64,000 bases of DNA from Streptomyces yatensis (GTDB lineage Bacteria > Actinomycetota > Actinomycetes > Streptomycetales > Streptomycetaceae): assembly GCF_018069625.1 (NCBI RefSeq), contig NZ_CP072941.1, forward strand, positions 5,766,001 to 5,830,000, read 5' to 3'. The notes beneath the pieces are model-generated. The model had not been told where the DNA came from, made no database searches, and was given only the letters and a program-made list of their open reading frames with translations. The position numbers and the translations under genes were made by a program. Below are positions 25,047-36,280 of the stretch, piece by piece. Position 1 is the stretch's first letter. Each line of letters begins with the position of its first letter.

Positions 25047-26743
25047 CGCCGCCGCCCCCACCCCTGCGTATCGGCAACGCCTCCGGCTTCTACGGCGACC
25101 GCTTCGACGCGGTGCGCGAGATGCTCACCGGTGGCCCCCTGGACGTGCTGACCGGGGACTATCTCGCCGAGCTGACCATGCTCATCCTGGGCCGGGACCG
25201 CGCCAAGGACCCGGCGCGCGGCTATGCCACCACCTTTCTGCGCCAGCTCGAGGACACCCTGGGGCTCGCCATGGAGCGCGGCGTACGGCTCGTCACCAAC
25301 GCGGGCGGGCTCAACCCGGCCGGGCTGGCCGACGCGATCCGCGCCCTGGCCGAACGGCTCGGCATCGAGTGCCGGGTCGCCCATGTCGAGGGCGACGACC
25401 TCCTGGGCGTCCGCGACTGGGGGCCGGGAGTGTTCGCCGCCAACGCCTATCTCGGCGGCGCCGGTATCACGGCCTGTCTGCGCGGTGGCGCGGACGTGGT
25501 GGTCACCGGGCGGGTGACGGACGCCGCGCTGGTGACGGGCCCGGCCGCGGCGCACTTCGGCTGGGCCGCCGACGACTGGGACGCGCTCGCGGGAGCCGTG
25601 GTCGCCGGGCACATCCTGGAGTGCGGTACGCAGGCGACCGGCGGCAACTACTCGTTCTTCACCGAGCACGACCTCCGCCGCCCCGGCTTCCCCCTCGCCG
25701 AGATCCACCCCGACGGCTCCAGCGTGATCACCAAACATCCGCACACCGGCGGAGCCGTCACGGTCGGGACCGTCACCGCCCAGCTCCTCTACGAGACGGC
25801 GGGCGCCCGTTACCTGGGCCCGGACGTCACCGCCCGGCTGGACTCGGTTCGGCTGGCTCCGGACGGCCCGGACCGGGTGCGCGTCCACGGCGTACGCGGC
25901 GAGGCGCCGCCGCGCACCCTCAAGACCGGGCTGACCCGGCTCGGCGGCCACCGCAACGAGGTGGTGTTCGTGCTCACCGGCCTGGACATCGAGGCCAAGG
26001 CGGCGCTCGTGCGGGACCAGATGGAGGGGGCGATGAGCAAGCGCCGCCCCGCCGAGGTCCGTTGGACCCTCTCCCGTACCGACCACTCCGACGCGGCCGT
26101 GCAGGAGGAGGCGAGCGCCCTGCTGCGGCTGGTGGTCCGCGACCGGGACGCGGCGGCGGTGGGCAGGGCGATCAGCGGCGCGGCCGTCGAACTGGCCCTC
26201 GCCAGCTACCCCGGCTTCCATGTGACCGCCCCGCCCGGGAAGGGCTCCCCTTACGGCGTCTTCGAGGCCGTGGAATCCCCGGCCGACACCGTGCCGCACA
26301 CCGCCGTACTGCCGGACGGCTCCCGGCTGACCATCCCCCCGGCCCCCACCACGCCCGCAGCCGGGAGCCCGGCGGACGAGCCGCCCCTTCCGCCGCCGCT
26401 GCCGCCGGGGCCGACCCGCCGTGCCCCGCTGGGCGCGGTCGCCGGGGCCCGCAGCGGCGACAAGGGCGGCAGCGCCAACATCGGCGTCTGGGTGCGAAGC
26501 GAGGACGCCTGGCGCTGGCTGGCCCACTGCCTCACCGTCGACCGGCTGCGCGAACTGCTCCCGGAGACGGCCCCGTTGAAGATCACCCGTCATCCGCTGC
26601 CCCGGCTGCGGGCCCTGAACTTCGTCGTGGAGGGCCTGCTCGGCGAGGGCGTCGCCGCGCAGGCCCGCTTCGACCCCCAGGCCAAGGCCGTCGGCGAATG
26701 GCTGCGCTCACGCCGGCTGGACATACCGGAGGTACTGCTTTGA
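25043..26743 (+). CDS. AtuA-family protein (DUF1446, acyclic terpene utilisation)
   Basis: The 566-residue protein starts VTPPPPPLRIGNASGFYGDR and continues with LDVLTGDYLAELTMLILGRD and LVTNAGGLNPAGLADAIRAL, all hallmarks of the AtuA/DUF1446 family. In Pseudomonas AtuA is required for growth on citronellol and geraniol but its biochemical step is unassigned. A second conserved domain begins after a proline-rich linker near residue 440 (LGAVAGARSGDKGGSANIGV), which corresponds to the AtuA C-terminal ferredoxin-like region. The GTG start overlaps the upstream stop and the stop overlaps the next start, which is strong evidence for coupled translation. Confidence 0.9.
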   Translation: MTPPPPPLRIGNASGFYGDRFDAVREMLTGGPLDVLTGDYLAELTMLILGRDRAKDPARGYATTFLRQLEDTLGLAMERGVRLVTNAGGLNPAGLADAIRALAERLGIECRVAHVEGDDLLGVRDWGPGVFAANAYLGGAGITACLRGGADVVVTGRVTDAALVTGPAAAHFGWAADDWDALAGAVVAGHILECGTQATGGNYSFFTEHDLRRPGFPLAEIHPDGSSVITKHPHTGGAVTVGTVTAQLLYETAGARYLGPDVTARLDSVRLAPDGPDRVRVHGVRGEAPPRTLKTGLTRLGGHRNEVVFVLTGLDIEAKAALVRDQMEGAMSKRRPAEVRWTLSRTDHSDAAVQEEASALLRLVVRDRDAAAVGRAISGAAVELALASYPGFHVTAPPGKGSPYGVFEAVESPADTVPHTAVLPDGSRLTIPPAPTTPAAGSPADEPPLPPPLPPGPTRRAPLGAVAGARSGDKGGSANIGVWVRSEDAWRWLAHCLTVDRLRELLPETAPLKITRHPLPRLRALNFVVEGLLGEGVAAQARFDPQAKAVGEWLRSRRLDIPEVLL

Positions 26744-28338
26744 CCGCGCTCGCGTCCGCGCTCGACCCCGCAGGCGCCGATCACACGGCCCATCGGGAGG
26801 CGATGCTCGCCAAGCTCGCCGAGTTGGAGGGCGAGCACGCCAAGGCGCTCGCCGGGGGCGGTGAGAAATACGTCCAGCGCCATCGCAAGCGCGGCAAGCT
26901 GCTGGTCCGCGAGCGGATCGAGCTGCTGCTGGACCCCGACACCCCCTTCCTGGAGCTGTCGCCGCTGGCCGGCTGGGGCAGCGAGTATCCGGTGGGGGCC
27001 TCGCTCGTCACCGGTATCGGGGTGATCTCCGGTGTGGAGTGCCTGATCAGCGCCAACGACCCGACCGTACGCGGCGGGGCCAGCAACCCCTGGACGCTCA
27101 AGAAGTCGCTGCGCGCCCATGAGATCGCCCGCGCCAACCGGCTCCCGCTCGTCAGCCTCGTCGAATCCGGCGGCGCCGATCTCCCGTCCCAGAAGGAGAT
27201 CTTCATCCCGGGCGGGGCGATGTTCCGCGATCTCACCCGGCTGTCCGCCGCCGGAATCCCCACGATCGCCGTGGTCTTCGGCAACTCCACCGCCGGAGGC
27301 GCGTACATCCCCGGGATGTCCGACCACGTGATCATGGTCAAGGAGCGCTCCAAGGTCTTCCTGGGCGGTCCGCCGCTGGTGAAGATGGCCACCGGCGAGG
27401 AGAGCGACGACGAATCGCTGGGCGGCGCCGAGATGCACGCCCGCACCTCCGGCCTCGCCGACTACTTCGCCACCGACGAGCCCGACGCGCTGCGCCAGGC
27501 CCGCCGGGTCGTCGCCCGCCTCAACTGGCGCAAGGCGCACGCCGATCCGGGGCCCGCCGAACCGCCGAAGTACGACCCCGAGGAGCTGCTCGGCGTCGTC
27601 CCCGGCGACCTCAAGGTCCCCTTCGATCCGCGCGAGGTGATCGCCCGGATCGTGGACGGCTCGGACTTCGACGAGTTCAAGCCGCTGTACGGGCGCAGCC
27701 TGGCCACCGGCTGGGCCGCCCTGCACGGCTATCCGATCGGCATCCTGGCCAACGCCCAGGGGGTGCTCTTCAGCGAGGAGTCCCAGAAGGCCGCGCAGTT
27801 CATCCAGCTCGCCAACCAGCGCGACATCCCGCTGCTCTTCCTGCACAACACCACCGGCTACATGGTCGGCCGCGACTACGAGCAGGGCGGGATCATCAAA
27901 CACGGCGCCATGATGATCAACGCCGTCTCCAACTCCCGCGTCCCGCATCTGTCGGTGCTCATCGGCGCCTCGTACGGCGCCGGTCACTACGGGATGTGCG
28001 GCCGGGCGTACGACCCCCGCTTCCTCTTCGCCTGGCCCAGCGCGAAGTCGGCCGTGATGGGCCCGCAGCAGCTGGCCGGGGTGATGTCGATCGTCGCCCG
28101 GCAGTCCGCCGCCGCCAAGGGGCAGCCGTACGACGAGGAGGCCGACGCGGCGCTGCGCGCCATGGTGGAGCAGCAGATCGAGTCCGAGTCGCTGCCGCTC
28201 TTCCTCTCCGGGCGGCTCTACGACGACGGCGTCATCGACCCGCGCGACACCCGCACCGTGCTCGGCCTGTGTCTGTCCGCCCTGCACACCGCGCCGGTCG
28301 AGGGCGCGCGCGGTGGCTTCGGCGTCTTCCGGATGTGA
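26740..28338 (+). CDS. acyl-CoA carboxylase carboxyltransferase (beta) subunit
   Basis: This 532-residue subunit transfers carboxyl from biotin to an acyl-CoA. It has the paired crotonase-like halves of the family: KYVQRHRKRGKLLVRERIEL near residue 45, LVSLVESGGADLPSQKEIF near 140, GNSTAGGAYIPGMSDH near 180, and in the second half LLFLHNTTGYMVGRDYEQGG and GASYGAGHYGMCGRAYDPRF. The latter pattern is that of methylcrotonyl-CoA/geranyl-CoA carboxylases and not propionyl-CoA carboxylase. TTG 26740 overlaps the AtuA-like stop (TTGA) with GGAGG seven bases upstream. With the next gene it forms the alpha-beta carboxylase. Confidence 0.93.
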   Translation: MTALASALDPAGADHTAHREAMLAKLAELEGEHAKALAGGGEKYVQRHRKRGKLLVRERIELLLDPDTPFLELSPLAGWGSEYPVGASLVTGIGVISGVECLISANDPTVRGGASNPWTLKKSLRAHEIARANRLPLVSLVESGGADLPSQKEIFIPGGAMFRDLTRLSAAGIPTIAVVFGNSTAGGAYIPGMSDHVIMVKERSKVFLGGPPLVKMATGEESDDESLGGAEMHARTSGLADYFATDEPDALRQARRVVARLNWRKAHADPGPAEPPKYDPEELLGVVPGDLKVPFDPREVIARIVDGSDFDEFKPLYGRSLATGWAALHGYPIGILANAQGVLFSEESQKAAQFIQLANQRDIPLLFLHNTTGYMVGRDYEQGGIIKHGAMMINAVSNSRVPHLSVLIGASYGAGHYGMCGRAYDPRFLFAWPSAKSAVMGPQQLAGVMSIVARQSAAAKGQPYDEEADAALRAMVEQQIESESLPLFLSGRLYDDGVIDPRDTRTVLGLCLSALHTAPVEGARGGFGVFRM

Positions 28339-28349
28339 GTGAGGAACCC

Positions 28350-30284
<1,935 letters not shown>

Positions 30285-30314
30285 CGAACCCCCGCGCACC
30301 ACTCAGTAGGTCGG

Positions 30315-30337
30315 GGCCCGGACAGACCGTCCGGGCC
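30315..30337 (+). terminator. intra-operon hairpin between carboxylase and ACAD genes
   Basis: ggcccggac (30315-30323) pairs with gtccgggcc (30329-30337), directly followed by a second gccgtgcgg/ccgcac-type hairpin. It could attenuate read-through or protect the upstream message. Confidence 0.5.
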
Positions 30338-30390
30338 GTGCGGGACCGCACACGGCCCGCACAACGCATCGCAAGTGGGAGGAGCCGTCC

Positions 30391-31551
30391 ATGACCAGCC
30401 CGCATACGCCCGTGGACACCCCGGAGCGCGTGGCGCTCCGCGCGGCGGTGTCGTCGTTCGCCAAGGGACACGCCCCGGGCGGCCCCCAGGAGCGCGACGG
30501 CGTGCGCGAACTGTGGGCCGAGGCAGGCAAGCTCGGCTATCTCGGCGTCAACCTCCCCGAGGAGTACGGCGGCGGGGGCGGCGGCATCACCGAGCTGTCC
30601 ATCGTCCTGGAGGAGCTGGGCGCCGCGGGCTGCCCGCTGCTCATGCTGGTCGTCTCGCCCGCCATCTGCGGCACCGTCATCGCCCGGTTCGGCACCGCCG
30701 GGCAGAAGGAGCGCTGGCTGCCCGGTCTGGCCGACGGCAGCCTCACCATGGCCTTCGGCATCACCGAGCCCGACGCCGGTTCCAACTCGCACCGCATCAC
30801 CACCACCGCCCGCCGGGAGGACGACGGCGGCTGGATACTCAACGGCCGTAAGGTCTTCATCTCGGGTGTGGACATCGCCGACGCGACCCTGATCGTCGGC
30901 CGCACCGAGGACGCCCGGACCGGGAAGCTCAAGCCCTGCCTGTTCATCGTCCCGCGCGAGGCGCACGGCTTCTCCTACCACCACATCCCCATGGAACTGG
31001 CCGCCGCGGAGAAGCAGTTCGAGGTGGTGCTGGACGACGTACGGCTGCCTGCCGACGCGCTGGTGGGCGACGAGGACGCCGGGCTGCTGCAGCTGTTCGC
31101 GGGGCTCAACCCGGAGCGCATCATGACGGCGGCGTTCGCGCTGGGGATGGGCCGCTACGCGCTCGACAAGGCCGTGGACTACGCCCGTACCCGGCAGGTG
31201 TGGAAGGAGCCCATTGGCGCCCACCAGGCCATCGCCCACCCCCTCGCCCAGTCCCATATCGAGCTGGAGCTGGCCCGGCTGATGATGGCGAAGGCGGCGT
31301 ACCTCTACGACACGGGCGATGACGCGGGGGCGGGCGAGGCCGCCAACATGGCCAAGTACGCGGCCGGGGAGGCCACGGTGAAGGCGGTGGACCAGGCCGT
31401 GCACACCCTCGGCGGCAACGGCCTGACCGCCGAGTACGGGCTGGCCCGGCTGATCACGGCGGCCCGGGTGGCCCGGATCGCCCCCGTCAGCCGGGAAATG
31501 ATCCTCAACTACGTCTCCCACCAGACGCTGGGGCTGCCGAAGTCGTACTGA
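30391..31551 (+). CDS. acyl-CoA dehydrogenase, isovaleryl-CoA dehydrogenase type
   Basis: This 386-residue flavoenzyme introduces an alpha-beta double bond into an acyl-CoA and passes electrons to ETF. It has the N-terminal helical domain (LGVNLPEEYGGGGGG), the FAD/substrate segment AFGITEPDAGSNSHRI near residue 121 and the C-terminal four-helix domain (QAVHTLGGNGLTAEYGLARL). The usual short/medium-chain catalytic Glu in a YEGT motif is replaced (IAPVSREMIL). A Glu at 242 in AGLNPERIM occupies the helix position used by isovaleryl- and long-chain ACADs. This suggests a branched substrate, as for citronellyl- or isovaleryl-CoA. ATG 30391 follows GGGAGGAG. Confidence 0.92.
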   Translation: MTSPHTPVDTPERVALRAAVSSFAKGHAPGGPQERDGVRELWAEAGKLGYLGVNLPEEYGGGGGGITELSIVLEELGAAGCPLLMLVVSPAICGTVIARFGTAGQKERWLPGLADGSLTMAFGITEPDAGSNSHRITTTARREDDGGWILNGRKVFISGVDIADATLIVGRTEDARTGKLKPCLFIVPREAHGFSYHHIPMELAAAEKQFEVVLDDVRLPADALVGDEDAGLLQLFAGLNPERIMTAAFALGMGRYALDKAVDYARTRQVWKEPIGAHQAIAHPLAQSHIELELARLMMAKAAYLYDTGDDAGAGEAANMAKYAAGEATVKAVDQAVHTLGGNGLTAEYGLARLITAARVARIAPVSREMILNYVSHQTLGLPKSY

Positions 31552-31679
31552 CCTCTCGACGGGGGCCGGGCGGGAAGCGCCGTACCGGCCTTACGGGCGC
31601 CGTACCGGACGGCGTCGTACCGGCCTCACGAGTTGGGCAGAACGGACAGGTAGGTCCATCAGAGCTGAGGGGAACGGCC

Positions 31680-33263
31680 ATGGTGCTGCGCAGCGAGTAT
31701 CCCGATGTCCCGCCTGTCGATCTGCCCATCCACGACGCCGTACTGGCCCGCGCGGCCGGGGAGTTCGGCGATCTGCCCGCGCTGGTGGACGGCGTGACCG
31801 GGGCGGCCCTGAGCTATGCCGCGCTGGATCGCGCCTCGCGCCGGATCGGGGCCGCGCTGGCCGAGGCGGGGGTGCGCAAGGGCGATGTGGTGGCCCTGCA
31901 CAGCCCCAACTCGATCATGTACCCACCGACCTTCTACGGCGCGACCCGCACCGGGGCCGCGGTCACCACGGTGCATCCGCTGGCGACGCCGGAGGAGTTC
32001 GCCAAGCAGCTCCGGGACGCGGCCGCGTCCTGGGTGATCACCGTCTCGGCGCTGTTGGGGGTGGCCCGGCAGGCCGCCGAACGGGCGGGCGGGGTACGGG
32101 AGATCTTCGTCTGCGACGAGGCGAGCGGCCATCGTTCGCTGCGCTCCATGATGCGGAGCACCGCGCCCGAACCCGTGGTGGACATCGACCCGGCCGAGGA
32201 CATCGCGGTGCTGCCGTACTCCTCGGGCACCACCGGCACCCCCAAGGGCGTGATGCTCACCCACCGCAATGTCTCCACCAACCTCGCGCAGGTGGAGACG
32301 CTCGTCCCCAACCAACCGGGGGAGCGGGTGCTGGCCGTCCTGCCGTTCTTCCACAGCTACGGCCTTACGGCGCTCATGAACGCGCCGCTCCGCAACGGCG
32401 GCACGGTGATCGTGCTGCCCCGCTTCGAACTCGACACCTTCCTCGCCGCCATCGAGAAGCACCGGGCCCAGGCGCTCTATGTGGCCCCGCCGATCGTGCT
32501 CGCGCTCGCCAAGCATCCGTCGGTGGACGGCCACGACCTGTCGTCGGTGCGGTACGTGCTGAGCGCGGCGGCCCCGCTGGACGCCCGGCTCGCGGAGGCG
32601 TGCGCCCGGCGGCTCGGCGTACCGCCGCTGCTGCAGGCGTTCGGGATGACGGAGCTGTCGCCGGGCTGCCACCTGGTGCCGCGCGACGCGAAGAACGCGC
32701 CACCGGGGACGGTCGGAAAACTGCTTCCGAGCACCGAGATGCGCATCGTGGCCCCGGACACCGGCGAGGACCTGGCCGTGGGCGAGGACGGCGAGATCGT
32801 CATCCGCGGACCGCAGGTGATGAAGGGCTATCTGGGCCGCCCCGAGGACACCGACGCGCTGATCGACGCCGAGGGCTGGCTGCACACCGGCGACGTCGGG
32901 CATGTGGACGCGGACGGCTGGCTGTATGTGGTGGACCGGGTGAAGGAGTTGATCAAGTACAAGGGCTATCAGGTCGCCCCGGCCGACCTGGAGGCCGTGC
33001 TGCTCGCCCATGAGTCCGTCGCCGACGCCGCCGTGATCGGGGTGACGGACGGGGCGGGCAACGAGATCCCCAAGGCGTATGTGGTGCGCCGGCCCGGGAC
33101 CCGGATCTCGGAGGACGACCTGATCGCGTACGTTGCCGGACAGGTGGCCCCGTACAAGAAGGTGCGCCGCGTGGAGTTCACGGACACCGTGCCGCGCTCG
33201 GCCACCGGCAAGATCCTGAGGCGTGAACTTCGCGCCAGGGAAAGGAGCTCGACCACCCCATGA
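31680..33263 (+). CDS. acyl-CoA ligase, 4-coumarate-CoA ligase family
   Basis: The 527-residue adenylating enzyme activates a carboxylic acid with ATP and joins it to CoA. The P-loop LPYSSGTTGTPKGVMLTHRN lies near residue 177. A substrate-pocket FFHSYGL region lies near 223, the QAFGMTELSP motif near 320, and the hinge and catalytic lysine motifs GWLHTGDVGHVDADGW, KELIKYKGYQVAP and PRSATGKILRREL at the end. It belongs to the 4CL/long-chain branch, which fits activation of a terpenoid or aryl acid. ATG 31680 follows GAGGGGAAC. The next gene overlaps it as ATGA. In the Atu route the matching role would be AtuH. Confidence 0.92.
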   Translation: MVLRSEYPDVPPVDLPIHDAVLARAAGEFGDLPALVDGVTGAALSYAALDRASRRIGAALAEAGVRKGDVVALHSPNSIMYPPTFYGATRTGAAVTTVHPLATPEEFAKQLRDAAASWVITVSALLGVARQAAERAGGVREIFVCDEASGHRSLRSMMRSTAPEPVVDIDPAEDIAVLPYSSGTTGTPKGVMLTHRNVSTNLAQVETLVPNQPGERVLAVLPFFHSYGLTALMNAPLRNGGTVIVLPRFELDTFLAAIEKHRAQALYVAPPIVLALAKHPSVDGHDLSSVRYVLSAAAPLDARLAEACARRLGVPPLLQAFGMTELSPGCHLVPRDAKNAPPGTVGKLLPSTEMRIVAPDTGEDLAVGEDGEIVIRGPQVMKGYLGRPEDTDALIDAEGWLHTGDVGHVDADGWLYVVDRVKELIKYKGYQVAPADLEAVLLAHESVADAAVIGVTDGAGNEIPKAYVVRRPGTRISEDDLIAYVAGQVAPYKKVRRVEFTDTVPRSATGKILRRELRARERSSTTP

Positions 33264-34207
33264 CCGACGGCCCCACGACCGATGGCCCGCCGGCCGGAGA
33301 CCCCACCGCGGCGCCGAAGCCCCTCGTCCGGTCCGCCTCCGCGCGCGGTATCACCACCCTCACCCTGGACTCGCCGCACAACCGCAACGCCCTCTCGACG
33401 CGCCTGGTCGCCGAGTTGCGCGAGGCGCTGGCGGCGGCCGGGCGGGACGACCGCGTCCGGGCGGTGCTGCTCACCCACACCGGCACCACCTTCTGCGCGG
33501 GCGCGGATCTGAGCGAACCGCCCTCGGCGTCCGGGGCGGCCGGGCTGGTGGCGCTGTTGCGGTCGATCGTGGAGCTGCCCAAGCCGGTCGTCGCGCGGGT
33601 CACCGGACATGTGCGGGCCGGTGGGCTCGGGCTGCTCGGAGCCTGCGACATCTCGGCGGCCGGGCGCGGCGCCAGCTTCGCCTTCACCGAGGCGCGGCTC
33701 GGCCTCGCCCCGGCCGTCATATCGATGCCGCTGCTGCCCCGGCTGGACCGGCGCGCGGCGGCCCGCTACTACCTCACGGGGGAGCGGTTCGACGCCGCCG
33801 AGGCGGCCCGGATCGGGCTGGTGACGATCGCCGACCCGGAGGGCGACGCGGACGAGGCGCTGGCGCCCGTGCTCGACGGGCTGCGCCGGGGCTCCCCGCA
33901 GGGCCTCGCCGAGTCCAAGCGGCTGGTGACCGCCGAGGTGCTGCGCGCCTTCGACCGGGACGGCGAACCGCTGGCCGCGCTGTCGGCCCGCCTCTTCGCC
34001 TCCGAGGAGGCCCGGGAGGGCATGACGGCGTTCCTGGAGCGGCGCGAGCCGGAGTGGGTGCGGCAGACGGCGGCGGACGCGGGGGCGGACGCTCAGACGG
34101 CGGGGGGCGCGGGGACCGGGCCGGGCGCCGGGGCCGCGGGGGCGGCCGGGACCGTGCCGGGCGCCGGGGCCGTGCCGGGCGCCGGGGCCGCGGGGGCGTC
34201 CCGATGA
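33260..34207 (+). CDS. enoyl-CoA hydratase/isomerase (crotonase) family protein
   Basis: The 315-residue protein has the crotonase fold with the oxyanion motif FCAGADLSE near residue 78 and GHVRAGGLGLLGACDISAAG near 117. Of the two classical hydratase glutamates, the first is glycine here (G124) while the second is kept (E144 in FAFTEARLGL). That pattern also occurs in methylglutaconyl/isohexenylglutaconyl-CoA hydratase-like members and in lyases, so simple fatty-acid hydratase activity should not be assumed. The last 45 residues are an extra Gly/Ala/Pro/Val repeat tail (PGAGA units), probably slippage-derived. ATG overlaps the ligase stop, and the stop overlaps the TetR start. Confidence 0.9.
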   Translation: MTDGPTTDGPPAGDPTAAPKPLVRSASARGITTLTLDSPHNRNALSTRLVAELREALAAAGRDDRVRAVLLTHTGTTFCAGADLSEPPSASGAAGLVALLRSIVELPKPVVARVTGHVRAGGLGLLGACDISAAGRGASFAFTEARLGLAPAVISMPLLPRLDRRAAARYYLTGERFDAAEAARIGLVTIADPEGDADEALAPVLDGLRRGSPQGLAESKRLVTAEVLRAFDRDGEPLAALSARLFASEEAREGMTAFLERREPEWVRQTAADAGADAQTAGGAGTGPGAGAAGAAGTVPGAGAVPGAGAAGASR

Positions 34208-34812
34208 CCCCCCGTACGGCACTGCGCGACCCCAAGCAGGACCGCAGCCGCGCGACCCGCAGGCGGCTGCTGGAAGCCGCCGTGGCCTGCCTCGCCGAGC
34301 GCGGCTGGGCAGGCTCCACGGTCGCGGTGGTCGCCGAGCGGGCCGGGGTGTCGCGGGGCGCGGCCCAGCACCACTTCCCGACCCGTGAGGACCTCTTCAC
34401 GGCCGCCGTCGAGCACGTCGCCGAGGAGCGCTCGGCCGAGCTGCGCGCCCTCCCCGCCCCGCACGGGGAGGGCCGCGTCCACACGGTGGTCGAGGCGCTG
34501 GTCACCCTCTACACCGGCCCGCTCTTCCGGGCCGCGCTCCAGCTGTGGGTGGCGGCCTCGTACGAGGAGCAGCTGGGCGCCCGGGTGACCGCCCTGGAGG
34601 CGAAGATCGGCCGCGAGACGCATCGGATGGCGGTGGAGCTGCTGGGCGCCGACGAGTCGGTGCCGGGCGTCCGGGAGGCCGTCCAGGGCCTGCTCGACAT
34701 GGGCCGCGGCCTGGGCCTGGCCAACCTCCTGACGGACGACGGCCACCGCCGGGAGCGGGTGGTGGCCCAGTGGTCGAGGATCCTGGAGACGATCCTGACC
34801 CCGCGGGACTAG
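34204..34812 (+). CDS. TetR-family regulator of the Atu-like cluster
   Basis: The 202-residue protein has the TetR helix-turn-helix at about residues 15-65 (RSRATRRRLLEAAVACLAER, STVAVVAERAGVSRGAAQHH, FPTREDLF) and a helical ligand-binding C-terminal domain rich in Leu/Ala. It is the last gene of the operon, started by an ATGA overlap with the crotonase gene, so its level follows that of the enzymes it probably controls. An acyl-CoA intermediate is a reasonable inducer by analogy with LiuR/AtuR-type and PsrA-type systems, but this is inferred. The palindrome at 24105-24116 is the best operator candidate. Confidence 0.92.
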   Translation: MTPRTALRDPKQDRSRATRRRLLEAAVACLAERGWAGSTVAVVAERAGVSRGAAQHHFPTREDLFTAAVEHVAEERSAELRALPAPHGEGRVHTVVEALVTLYTGPLFRAALQLWVAASYEEQLGARVTALEAKIGRETHRMAVELLGADESVPGVREAVQGLLDMGRGLGLANLLTDDGHRRERVVAQWSRILETILTPRD

Positions 34813-34854
34813 GGCCTGCCGTTTGGATCAGACCCTGGCCGCCGGCCGCCCGGA

Positions 34855-35955
34855 CTACCGCTTCGTGTCCCCGTACCCCTCGATCTCGTGCGGGCCGCGC
34901 GTGCCGGGGCCGACGTACCGGGCCGACGGCCGCACCAGACGGCCGGTGCGCTTCTGCTCCAGGATGTGCGCGCTCCAGCCCGCCGTGCGGGCGCAGGTGA
35001 ACATCGAGGTGAACATGGGCGCCGGGACCTCGGCGAAGTCCAGCACGATGGCCGCCCAGAACTCCACGTTCGTGGCCAGCACCCGGTCCGGCCGCCGGTT
35101 GTGCAACTCGTCCAGGGCGGCCCGCTCCAGCGCCTCGGCGACCTCGAAACGCGGTGCGCCCAGCTCCTTCGCGGTGCGCCGCAGCACCCGCGCCCGCGGG
35201 TCCTCGGCGCGGTAGACCCGGTGGCCGAAGCCCATCAGCCGCTCGCCCCGGTCGAGGGCCTGCCGGACGTAGCCGGTGGCGTCCCCGGTGCGCTCGATCT
35301 CCTCGATCATGCCGAGCACCCGGGAGGGCGCGCCGCCGTGCAGCGGCCCCGACATGGCGCCCACCGCACCGGAGAGCGCGGCGGCGACATCGGCGCCGGT
35401 GGAGGCGATGACGCGGGCGGTGAAGGTGGACGCGTTCATCCCGTGCTCGGCGGCCGAGGTCCAGTACGCGTCGACGGCGGCGACATGCTTGGGGTCCGGT
35501 TCACCGCGCCAGCGCCGCATGAAGCGCTCCACGATGGTCCCGGCCTTGTCGATCTCCCGTTGCGGCACCATCGGCTTCCCCTGGCCGCGGGCCGACTGGG
35601 CGACGTAGGACAGGGCCATCACGGCCGCGCGCGCCAGGTCCTCACGGGCCTGCTCCACGTCGATGTCCAGCAGCGGTTTGAGGCCCCAGACGGGCGCGAG
35701 CATGGCCAGCGCGGACTGCACGTCGACCCGGACGTCCCCGGAGTGGACCGGGATGGGGAACGGCTCGGCGGCCGGCAGCCCCGGGTTGAAGGCACCGTCG
35801 ACCAGCAGACCCCATACGTTCCCGAAGGAGACATGGCCCACCAGGTCCTCGATGTCCACGCCTCGGTAGCGCAGCGCGCCGCCTTCCTTGTCGGGTTCGG
35901 CGATCTCCGTCTCGAACGCGACGACTCCTTCGAGTCCGGGTACGAAGTCGGACAT
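34855..35955 (-). CDS. citrate synthase-like protein (type 2)
   Basis: The 366-residue protein has the citrate synthase fold and active-site set: the histidine in AEHGMNASTF near residue 180, the HGGAPSRVL histidine near 215, MGFGHRVYRAEDPRA near 245, and the MFTSMFTCARTAGWSAHILE region near 320. It condenses oxaloacetate with acetyl-CoA or a related acyl-CoA. It resembles the citrate synthase-like (citA-type) paralogue near pdxH in S. coelicolor, distinct from the main vegetative enzyme; 2-methylcitrate activity cannot be excluded. MSDF at 35955 follows GAGGAG by eight bases. It converges with the TetR gene and diverges from pdxH. Confidence 0.92.
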   Translation of the reverse strand: MSDFVPGLEGVVAFETEIAEPDKEGGALRYRGVDIEDLVGHVSFGNVWGLLVDGAFNPGLPAAEPFPIPVHSGDVRVDVQSALAMLAPVWGLKPLLDIDVEQAREDLARAAVMALSYVAQSARGQGKPMVPQREIDKAGTIVERFMRRWRGEPDPKHVAAVDAYWTSAAEHGMNASTFTARVIASTGADVAAALSGAVGAMSGPLHGGAPSRVLGMIEEIERTGDATGYVRQALDRGERLMGFGHRVYRAEDPRARVLRRTAKELGAPRFEVAEALERAALDELHNRRPDRVLATNVEFWAAIVLDFAEVPAPMFTSMFTCARTAGWSAHILEQKRTGRLVRPSARYVGPGTRGPHEIEGYGDTKR

Positions 35956-36280
35956 CAGGCGGCTCCTCATGCTGCGGACGACAACGGTGCCGGAACGGTT
36001 ACGCGGCCGCCTGACACGGCTCGCGGTCCGTACCGGTCACCCCGGTGATGTGCCCCGTGCGGGTGGTGGTCACCCAACCGCGGCGGGGAGTGACCTCCGC
36101 AACACGGGGGGTGGTGCCTGCCATGCGCCCACAGACGCATGGTCAGCCTCAGTCTGGTCCGTGCGCACGCCACGGGGAAGCGTGAGAAGCGGCACACGCG
36201 GTGCGCGTCGCGCGAGGGTTACGGGGCGGTAGGGCGGGGGAGAGAGATCGCTCTCACGGGGCAGCCCGTGCGAAGGACCG
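35956..36280. promoter_or_regulatory. citrate synthase-like / pdxH divergent promoter region
   Basis: A 12-bp palindrome TCACCCCGGTGA lies at 36037-36048, and a second ggtcaccc follows at about 36068. GAGAGATCGCTCTC-like symmetry lies close to pdxH at about 36242. No clear -10/-35 pair is visible, and no gene is seen. Confidence 0.4.

Noticed and set aside
25003..26739. In-frame upstream extension of the carboxyltransferase through the AtuA-like gene
   Set aside because: The extension is Arg/Pro-rich nonsense, while TTG 26740 has GGAGG and a 4-base overlap with the previous stop.
34855..35955. Citrate synthase-like gene as part of the Atu-like operon
   Set aside because: It is on the opposite strand and convergent, with its own ribosome site and promoter region.
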